A stretch of DNA of 64,000 bases from NCBI GenBank assembly GCA_000310025.1, contig FN648619.1, positions 106,451 through 170,450 of the forward strand, in the 5' to 3' direction. This DNA is from Ectocarpus siliculosus (lineage: Eukaryota; Sar; Phaeophyceae; Ectocarpales; Ectocarpaceae). Shown in pieces: positions 55,598 to 64,000 of this stretch. The notes beneath the pieces are model-generated. The model searched no databases and was not told where the DNA came from. It was given only the letters and a program-made list of their open reading frames with translations. The stretch's first letter is position 1; every line of letters begins with the position of its first letter. The translations under genes were made by a program, and so were the position numbers.

Positions 55598-58500
55598 GGA
55601 GGGGGGGGCAAAAATGGTGAACCAGTTTCCGTTCTTTGCGACGGTGAAAAAGTGCTTCGTTGGGGTTAGAGAGTCTTGGCTTCTGTTTTCATATCACTCA
55701 CGTCGGCATTGATGCGCGTGTAACTTGGTGGATGATGGGTGGGGCTCGGAGGAGGCATTTAAGACCGAGCTGGATGCTAGGAAGCTCTCGGCCCAGGAAT
55801 CCTGCTCGGAGACTCAATCTGCATACGACACCATGACATGCACACGCGTTGGTTGCTCTGAGATGCTCTTGGAGGGTGCTGCAGCGCGAGACATCGGCGA
55901 TGAACAGCAGTGCCAGGAATTCCTCCCGCTGCGCCGACGCATTTCTACATGGGCGATGAACAGCAGTGCTGGGGATACCTCCCGCCTCCGCCCCGCCCAC
56001 CAATACTTGACATGAGCCATGGCGTTGGAGTGAACCACAAGATAGGCGCCGTGATGGTGAGGGCGTCGGATGCTTCGAGGTAGTGAACGATGCGTTCTTC
56101 GACTGCGGCCCCCACGTGAGTCGACAACGGGAATCGGCGTTGTATGATTACTGTACACACATGATACATGAAGTATGTAGTTGTCACGAATTTCGTAGGG
56201 AACGGTGAAGCGAATTCCGGCTAAGGCAGTTCCGCCGGCGAGCTGCGGCTGTCTTTGGCAAAACTTGAGTTGCCTCGCCAGGTCGCCCGAAGGCGCAGCG
56301 GCTTCTTGAGTCAATCTGTCAGTTGTTCACTCCAAGACAACGAGCTGACTTCATCAACGTTTTCCATCGGGTTCTCTAAGAACGGCTGGGGCCAAAAAGT
56401 AGAGCGAACAAGAATAAACAACTGTAATGGAAGCTACTCAAAACACATGCTTCTGCGTATGACGAAATCCTCCAGATTGCCATCTCACACGAAACCTATT
56501 TCGCCACTCCCGGGCAAAACTTCGGGGAAGAGAATCGAAGAAAAAATCACAGTACTGCTTCAGGCCAAGCCCGGAACGACAGTGCAAGTCGACACGCCGT
56601 GTTTCACACCTCCATGTAGCTATCCGCAAGCCAGTTCGCCTCATCGGAACAAACGCGGGCTGCATCACAGTATCAAGCGCAATAGAGGTGAGGAGGATCA
56701 CGATGGACGACGGCAGGGTGCATCATCGATTTTTGCTGCAAGGCCGTGGAGTGGCACCACAACCGTAAATCCCATTTGCCGGAGTAAATTCACTGGCACG
56801 TCAAGCCCTTGTCGAAAATAAGGAGTACAGGTAGGCGGTTTTCGCACCACGCAGTTCCCGAACTATTCAACATCAAAATGGCATTTAGCCGCTCCCTCCT
56901 GAATTCAGCGTTTTTCTGCTCGACATGTCGCCATCACATTGGACGTACACATCCGGATATCTTGCATTTTCCTGAACCTTTCGATCTGGTCATTCATCTC
57001 GTGGCTAGACTACCAAAGAACCTTGGTGGAAGTCAGCGGCGACGCGCAGCTAGAGGACTGCAGGAAAGTCAATGGCATCGTATATTGACGGCACTACAGT
57101 AAACGGGATCTGTGCTTCACCAGCTGATGAGGGCAGCAATGAGTGCTGACTTCTCTACAAGGTGCAGTAGATTGTACAGCTCATTTCTCGTTTCTTGCCA
57201 CACGCTGACTACAACCTCCAAGATTCGGGAACATCATAACGCTGGAGACCGACGTGTCGGTGATGCACGGTCGCCTCATTGCCAGAGGAAGAAAGTTCAG
57301 AGTCGAGACTTGAGCCATACCTCTGGAACATCCTCGGCACGGAGTGACCACGGTACATCTGGAGGGAAACAAGTGTTCAGGCGTTTCGTGCAGTTGAGTG
57401 CGAACCTGTCGAGGAGATTGGACCGACAGCAGTTTCCTGTTGGTAATTGTTCAGCAATATTATTTTCAATTCACGATGGTACTATCTAGGTCTATCTTAC
57501 GTAACTGTTTCGACTTGAAATTCCGCACCCATTCGCTATCTGACCTGCCGTCGTCTCAAATGTCGAACGCTTCACCATTCTGAACTTCACTTGCCAATCA
57601 CGTACAGCGGCATCCAAAGAGGGCCGCCCCTCTACCACCTTCAAGACAGCGCTAACTCTTGAAGCTGCCAATAGTTTCTGTCACACGGAGGAGAAAAGAA
57701 AAAAAAAAAAGACGTGTCTATCTCGTTGTTGCGGCAAGCCGATAATAGTTTATCGATCATCGTTTTCCTGCGGACCAATGTGGCAGACCATGGCCAATGG
57801 CGCATATCCAACACGAGGCAGCCGTACGTTCGAACCCCTCACGATTTGGAGGGCGAAGTGGTGATGACGAAGGCCGGGTGGTGGGATGGGGAACGGGTGG
57901 GGGCGCTACTGGAGGGCACTTGGAATGAGTGGAAACTGCTGCGCAACCCCGTGTTTTTTTGGGCGATTCATTAGAGGCACCCTCTTGTCGTGTTTCGACA
58001 TTTGGGAGTGAATGCTTGCAACGGAGAAAGAGGTACCAAATACCCAGTGACACGACAGCCTAGTCCAGTGCCCTGCCAACACCTCTATCGGGCCTATTTG
58101 TGCGTTTGGCAACCAGAATGTGTCCCCTTTCGAGCAAACTGCAGTCATCCGTCCAGATCCGATGACATGTGTGAGATGTCCTTCCAAATCCGTTGCCATG
58201 TGTGAGACGGAAAGTGAAGCCCTCCAGAGCAACTGCTTTAAGCGTACTTGTAGCGTTCTAGGCAAGATCTTTGGCTAAATATTTATGTTTCAGCCAAGCC
58301 CTGTCTGTTGCTTTTCTTGCGTTGAACAACCCTCCACACTCCTTCAAAGATGAATTTGGCCCCGCGAGACCACAAACGAAAACACCTTATTGGCAATACG
58401 TGCAGTCAACGTACAACGTACGGCGAACGCATAGATACTGTAGGTGCTTGTGGAAAAAAAAAGTTGGACCACATCGGTGCAGTCAACGCACGGCGGAACA

Positions 58501-59220
58501 CGTACGCGCGTGCTTGACTCCCGCCTTGGGCAACGTTCGTACCCTGCAATACATCAAGCACACAACGATCAGCCCACCAACAAGAATTCATGCGACGGAG
58601 GAATGGGCGACGTCAATTCACTCAACCGCTACAGTACATATCAATTCCCTCAACCACACAACAAAAAGAATTCACCACTGCTGAAAAATTGGACAAAGCG
58701 CCTAATGATATGCCCATATATGGCGCACGACGCTGCAAAGGGTGTGGGCGCACGCCAAAAGAGCCGAACCCCTCGAGAAGATAGATTGCGTATCGCGCTA
58801 ATAAAAAAATCGGCCGCGAAGAGAAACGGTTTCGGCAGATGCACAACACTCCGAACACAAGGTACGCGGTGCACATGGAACAGCACCAATGTCAACTCAG
58901 CGAGGCCTCCACAAGGCAACGCGTGAGTCTACGTGGAACAAGCGCACAACACAACCGAGCACGTTAAGGAAGTCTACGCACTATAAAGGAGGAAGCAGAT
59001 TCTACGTACTAAGACCTGAATAGCCCACGTCGCGCAAGAACTAACGGTCACGACGGATACACGAGACAGAGACTAACTACATATGGCAATACTTTATTGT
59101 ACCGGCTCTACGGTTGCGGAGCAGTTTCCCCGGAAAATAAATACATCCCACCGCCAAAAGCGACGTTCGAACAACCTATGTGCATCGACGCCGCACTCCA
59201 GGCATACTGTCAGCGGCACC

Positions 59221-61150
59221 TTAAATGTCGCATTCATTTGGACTTCTGCCGTGCTTCTGGCACTCTGGTGCCAGCGTTCCTCTATTGCGGCAATATCGAA
59301 ACAAGAAACAACCAAGAGATATCAACAAGAACACCGACAACGGCAACGACAACGACAACGAATTCATCGAGAAACTATCGCCACCCTCGCCATCAGCACT
59401 ATGGCCGTAGTCTTCGTCGGCCAAAAATACGGTGGGGGGTAACACGCTCCCGTTGTCGACGAGCACCAGCAAGTCCCAAAGCATCTTGCCTTCCATAAGC
59501 TTCACGGGCTCATCGAAGTGGATTGGGTTGGCATTGCGGTAACAGGACAAGTTCCCATACAAGCCCACGCTGTTGTCCACTAGAAACAATCCTCGTTCAC
59601 CGCCATCGCCCTTAGACCCTTCGCTTGCTTCCCACTCGCCAACAACCTGCCTCTGTATTATATGCAGGTCTTCCTGAAACGCATTCTCCACAGAGCCGGG
59701 GGGATATCTGTTGTTCTGCATGAGAAAGAGCAGCGGCTGCAAAGGGCCTGATGCGGCCGGCGGGGCTGATGCGCCCAGCAGCGTGTCTTCATTTCCAGCC
59801 CCAACCGAACCACCTCTGACATTGTGTGGTGGGATGCCTGCTGCCTGTTTCTCTGACGTCTCGTGTGGTCCAACCTCAACCTTCGTTGACACGTTCGGCA
59901 GCTGGCGCCGCCCATCCCCCGGCGATTGCTCTTCCTCCACTGGTGGCGCTTCGGTCCCGGGTACCGCCGTTGCTGCCGCTGCTCTGACCAGCTGAGTGGT
60001 AGTGTCCCGGCAAGCGCCAAGGGCGGCGGCCCTCATGCCGTCCTTCTCAACGACATCTTGAGGAAGGGCGCTCTTGTACGAGGGGCTCCCATGCCCGTTG
60101 GCGGCATGATGCAGCTCAAACGCGTCGTGGACGCCGTATGCGGTGATGATCACCGCACGCTTGCCGTCCTTCGCCGCGCGGACTGCGTCCATGACGGATG
60201 CTAGCATCGCGCCGACGCTCTCGGGCCCCGAGCACAACGGTGCCCAGTAGAAGTGCACCTTCGCGTTTGGGAGTCGGGGGTAGTTTCACGGATAAGCTGA
60301 GTTTCGCGATTTTGGCTCAATCCTTGCTGACAACGTCTTTCCTCGTCTCAACGCCCCGAAAGTGTTCCACCTACAAAGTGCGTGATGCCCCGAAAAGTCA
60401 AGTGGTAAACCTAGCATCGAGGAGTGCATGGGAGACTGAAGCGTGCTACAGCTCGGCGATTAACTACTTGACGAAAGAGGTGCCCCAGACTTGAATTCCG
60501 TCGACACGAGAAAATGGCCGAGCACTGCAGACCCTTCCCCAGAACAAAATAAAAAATCGTCACGATCTCCTTCATTTTTCTTCTGCCCGTACAAACGGCT
60601 ACCACCCGCGGGGCGTCACCTACCACCTTATGGACTCTGCGCAAGATATCGGACTGGGGTCACGCAACAGGTATCATCTGCCGTGCCTGCCTTCGCCTCA
60701 ATGCGAGAAGGCTACAGTGATTTTTTCCCACAAGGAAACGTGTCAAGAAGGAAGGGCCGCCTTCCGCAGTGCAACAGGCTTGCGTCTAGGTATACCAACT
60801 TACATCACTGCAACTCCTGATTCAGACCGCAGAGTGACGTCTTCAAGGAAACAGACAGGAGCAGTTGAGGGGTCAATCTCTAGGCGACACCATCAACCCC
60901 CCCCATGTTGGTAGCGGTAATCGAGTGCCGGGACGGATAGCTGAACAACGTTCAACGTAGGGGTGCTAATTCTCACCTTAAGGTTCCCTGAAGAAAAGTC
61001 CCTGTCCCTCTGGGCGATTCGGTGGATCGATCCTCGCCCCGTGAAAATCGACACAAAACTCTCCCCGAGTCTACGGCTGGTGCTGTCGCCTATCAAGTGG
61101 AACGAATACTTGGAGGCAATATACTCCATAGCGTCTTTCCCCAAGCGCTC
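59221..61150 (-). CDS. PC-esterase/Cas1-like SGNH protein with C-terminal membrane segment (5' end not found)
   Basis: Two minus-strand exons join in phase 0: 61150-60977 (58 codons) and 60258-59221 (stop), giving 403 residues so far. The first carries the SGNH nucleophile block YSFHLIGDSTSRRLGESF (Ser in GDS). The junction reads GNLK/VHFYWAPLC. The second continues with a strand-helix region (AVIITAYGVHDAFEL), a Gly/Pro/Glu-rich loop, PLLFLMQNNRYPPGS, and near the end NPIHFDEPVKLMEGKMLWDL, matching the catalytic His region of Pmr5/Cas1p-type GDSL esterases, which move or remove acyl groups on glycans. A hydrophobic stretch (LPLSVFLLISLGCFLF) followed by Arg-rich residues suggests a C-terminal anchor. 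The residue three before the catalytic His is Asn (NPIH) rather than Asp. Upstream exons are not located; a TIR element lies just 5' of the first exon found. Confidence 0.6.
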
Positions 61151-61300
61151 CTGCGACACGCAAGGTCCAGCAGGATGCTTAGGGTCTCTTCCAGGGGCAG
61201 CATACGAGCAAGAACGCGAGAAGCGAAGAACAATAGCATCAATTGCGCATGCCGACTCTTGCCACCCTTCGATTCTGATTCTGAGAAAAAAACTCCAAAT

Positions 61301-61986
61301 GGTAGGGTTGTGTATCGGAGCCGATATGTTTGATATAATCGGACGATATATATCGTATCGAATATCTATTGTCAGCCCCGATATGTTGGGCGATATGTTT
61401 GAGGGGGCTCCGTGAATCAAAAAGGGGGCATATGTTACAACAGTTACACGTTTGGACCCCCTATGAGGCCTCGCTGTTGCGGCGGCTGTTGCTTTGGACC
61501 ACAGAAGAGCAGACCGAACACCGAACACTAGCCGAACACCCCATGAGTACCCCACCAGCAGCGGACCAGGATGGAGGGCCCTCCACGCCGGTGGTTGCAG
61601 TAGAACCAGTTTCAGACACAGAGACAGCAGAGCGTTCGAAGAAAAACGAGCGGGCTGCGAAGGTGGAGAGGGTCAAGATGGAGCCGAAGCTGCCCAAGCC
61701 CCCGAATGCCTCACACCCAAGCTTCGAAAGAGAACTGACTAATCATCTGTCATTTATTGTCGATGGTTTCCAAGTTTTAGCGTTTTTCAGTAGTTTTCAG
61801 GATATCACCCACCAAAAAATGGCATGGTCGAAGTGCCCCAAAATCACCCAAAAAATATGCTCTAGTGAAGCCAAATCGCGTAAAAAAAAACGATATTTTT
61901 TCGATATATCGGCTAATCGTTATATCGGCTGCGCCGATCTCCGATACATATTATATCGTTCGGCTGCGCCGATACACAACCCTACC
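61301..61986. mobile_element. 686-bp non-autonomous element with terminal inverted repeats and AAAT target duplication
   Basis: The left end GGTAGGGTTGTGTATCGG is repeated exactly in inverted orientation at the right end. Subterminal AT-rich ATATCG/CGATAT motifs follow at both ends. The four bases AAAT flank both sides (61297-61300 and 61987-61990), consistent with a 4-bp target-site duplication. A plus-strand ORF covers much of it (61369-62154, 261 aa) but runs past the right end and shows no transposase motif. It lies 5' of the PC-esterase-like exon at 61150 and may be in that gene's intron or promoter. Confidence 0.78.
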
Positions 61987-62874
61987 AAATGGGCGTCAAA
62001 CCTTCCCACGAGGGCCTACAAGAGGTGGGGTAATACTCGCATTGAGATCGCGACTTCCCGCGGCCAACCCACTGTTCCCGAACATCGAACGGCATTTGGG
62101 GATGGGGTTGCCCACCTCAATAGAGGAGGGCGACTCGAAGAAAGAAGACCATAGTGGAACCTTACGAGAGCCGTCCCTGCTACTACACGGGTCGTGAGGA
62201 AAAGCAGGATATCGCCGTGGACTTTGACTTGGGGACGTTGCTGTATTTATCTGGGACAATTCAGGCGGCGTGTGCCACCAGAAAGGAAAAAATCAAAACA
62301 AAGGCGGTACTGGACCAAGCAATAAAAAACCGTCAGGGGGGGGCGTCCCAGGGGCGGTAACTCGTGGCTAAATACGCGGCATCCAACGTCAATCGGACGC
62401 TCCATTGCTGTTCGGAGCATCAGATGGATAAACTGGTTGCTGGGTGTGTACGGACAAGAACTTTTGCATGGACGAGACTTTTCGTGACCAACCCCGAAAC
62501 AGACGTGGCACATCACCACGCTACAGGCATTGTTCCCGTTGACTGCCTCCCTTTCCCACCCGCCAGGCCAAAGAGTGCTTTGAAGCGCAAGGTTCATCAG
62601 AGGAGGGCTTCAAGCTTCAAACTTTCAGGAAAGTACACAAACACAAACATGTGCAACAAAAACCACGTAGCGACAGGCGGTGGTTCGAGCGCTCGCTGGT
62701 GCCTTTATCCTGTGCAGATCGACTACAAGGAAACGGACCACGGCAAGTTGCACTCTAAGCCAGTGAATGAAAATCTAAATACGATGCGGGGTGATGACAT
62801 AGTGCAAGATTCCCACCTCGAGGCACCATTAAATGTTACCCCTTTGAGTTCTTGGCGCGACTGGACCACTACTG
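61987..62874. other. Non-coding or unassigned sequence between two inverted-repeat elements
   Basis: A minus-strand frame ending at a GTTTGA donor near 62002 could be an upstream exon of the PC-esterase-like gene, because its phase (0) would fit the exon at 61150. It has no recognised motif. A plus-strand 193-aa ORF (62364-62945) runs into the next repeat and is not supported. Confidence 0.4.
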
Positions 62875-63319
62875 ACAGTTTTGCTATACCGCACATGGGA
62901 CACCCATGGGTTACCCTTGGGCCGCCCATGGGCACTTTAACCTAGAACTTCGCCACTAGGGCTTAGCCACCTGCACATCAACCTAGAACATAGCCACCAG
63001 CGCCAACCTAGCACGTATCGAGTGTGCCTAGCACGTGTCGTGTGGCCTGGGGGTAGGGTTAGGGTTAGCACTAGGGTTATTAGTCGATATAATGACCGTT
63101 CCAAAGCAGACAATCTATTGTTTAGGAGTACACTGGTTCCGGTTGAGGGGCTCCCATTGGCCGCCCATGGGCTTCCCATAGGTTGCCATGGGCCGCCCAT
63201 GGGCGGCCCACGGGCTACCCATGGGTATGCCAATGGGTCAACCATGGGTCAACCATGGGCAAAAAAGTGCCCATGGGCGGCGGCCCATGGGGGTCCCATG
63301 GGCGTTTTAGCAAAACTGT
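62875..63319. mobile_element. Inverted-repeat element built on CCCATGGG palindromes
   Basis: The left arm (ACAGTTTTGCTATACCGC, then several CCCATGGG units, then GGGCACTTT) is mirrored by the right arm read in reverse (ACAGTTTTGCTAAAACGC, then CCCATGGG units, then GGGCACTTT). The arms are about 60 bp. The right half is densely packed with CCATGGG/CCCATGG palindromes (63158-63303). The middle holds short direct repeats of AACCTAG-type sequence and a telomere-like stretch (63053-63082). There is no coding frame and no clear target duplication. Confidence 0.75.
63053..63082. repeat. Interstitial telomere-like TTAGGG repeat
   Basis: The sequence reads GGGTAGGGTTAGGGTTAG, then CACTAGGGTTATT: about four degenerate TAGGGT units. 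It lies inside the CCCATGGG inverted-repeat element. It is too short for a chromosome end and is best read as part of the repeat. Confidence 0.7.
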
Positions 63320-64000
63320 AGAAAGTGAAGGAGACCGACAACTCGTTTGGGCGCCATGAACGCCTAGACGGGAAATTCACCAGAGCATCGTTCCTAAATT
63401 TCTTCCCCGATCCCGTTATTTGTCAAGAGGACAGGAATAGGCGCCAAGCTGTTTGCCACGCCTCTACAGAGCTTCAGCGACTACGGGGGTCTCGGAGAGC
63501 ATGCCAACCCCGAAAGCAACCCGACTTGGCAATCAAACAAAATGTTCGCTGTAAGGTTTAAGCTTGCACGGAACTCGAGCACTGTTCGGTGTTTCAGTGA
63601 AAGCATCTAAGCGCCCTCTATGAACCCGTATTGGAGCAACCGCGTGAGAGGCGATGTCTGCGGTTCTACAGTATGAATATACTTCACAAGGAAAAATAGA
63701 AAATATGCGTACACTGATATACTCCCAAGAATGCAGACGAATGCAAACATCGGCGGATTTGCGCGCGTGGGAGCGTAATCGCACGGGGGTGAGGTAAATA
63801 CATACCAGAAGTAATTCGGATTCTGCACAAGTTCGGGCAAGAAAGACTGGATGCTCCTGCGAACGCAACGGACCGCTTTACCGCGCCTATTGTCGGGAGG
63901 CGGTCGATATTGATTTTGACTGACTTCGGAAACCCCGACCCCAATCTCCTGAACTGCGGGATGAGCTGATGTCACCATGTAGCTACTGCTGACGCCGTTC
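63320..64000. other. Unassigned right end of the window
   Basis: Minus-strand frames at 63533-63978 include a hydrophobic stretch (SISVYAYFLFFLVKYI) and a possible donor (GTATGT after CCGAATTACTTCTG near 63808), so an exon of a membrane protein is conceivable. No family is recognised and no partner exon can be joined within the window. Confidence 0.3.

Larger units (their letters stand above)
52656..59220. other. Region without a recognisable gene
   Basis: ORFs of 60-188 aa occur on both strands (for example + 56255-56821, + 57112-57489, - 57906-58265), but none shows a domain, a consistent exon chain or a membrane pattern I can defend. The region holds a tandem duplication with an assembly gap (54325-55597). 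It also has a local repeat of GCGATGAACAGCAGTGC at about 55897 and 55952. The last part should hold the 3' UTR of the minus-strand PC-esterase-like gene. Confidence 0.5.

Noticed and set aside
56255-56821. 188-aa plus-strand ORF as a gene
   Set aside because: No recognisable domain, mixed composition, several overlapping frames of similar length. It cannot be supported without transcripts.
57906-58265. 119-aa minus-strand ORF
   Set aside because: Composition looks protein-like but I recognise no family and find no partner exons.

Overview
The window looks like nuclear DNA of a brown alga (Phaeophyceae, Ectocarpus-like). The grounds are intron-dense genes with short exons and introns of several hundred bases, moderate-to-high GC, long CT/GA/AGC microsatellites, small inverted-repeat elements in introns, a TTAGGG-type telomere-like stretch, and conserved eukaryotic proteins. 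The lineage call is inference; no marker gene fixes it. There are no prokaryotic operons, CRISPR arrays, rRNA genes or convincing tRNAs. Two 100-base runs of N (11582-11681 and 54917-55016) are assembly gaps. Most six-frame ORFs here are chance or antisense frames. The real genes were found by joining short exons whose splice phases match.

Layout. (1) 1-2588: 3' part of a TATA-binding-protein family gene (+), entering from the left. (2) 7804-11316: Nudix hydrolase gene (+), 5' end not found. (3) 13054-17095: five-exon gene (-) for an LSm11-like Sm protein, the subunit that defines the U7 snRNP in animals. (4) 17978-37553: very large gene (+), about 27 exons, for a TOGARAM/crescerin-type TOG-array microtubule protein. 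(5) 39179-52655: about 22-exon gene (-) for the meiotic TPR protein SPO22/ZIP4 (TEX11). (6) 52656-59220: no recognisable gene, but a tandemly duplicated block that contains an assembly gap. (7) 59221-61150: gene (-) for a PC-esterase/Cas1-like SGNH protein with a C-terminal membrane segment, 5' end not found. (8) 61301-64000: repeat-rich end with a 686-bp terminal-inverted-repeat element and a second inverted repeat built on CCCATGGG with a telomere-like core.

The LSM11-like and TOGARAM genes are head to head across 882 bp. TOGARAM and ZIP4 converge across 1.6 kb. Nothing suggests a functional cluster: this is ordinary gene order, with transcription (TBP family), RNA processing (LSm11), ciliary microtubules (TOGARAM) and meiosis (ZIP4) side by side. 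The last two fit an organism with flagellate swimming cells and a sexual cycle. The most interesting items are the LSm11-like protein outside animals, the divergent TBP, three GC-AG introns, and the three inverted-repeat element families.
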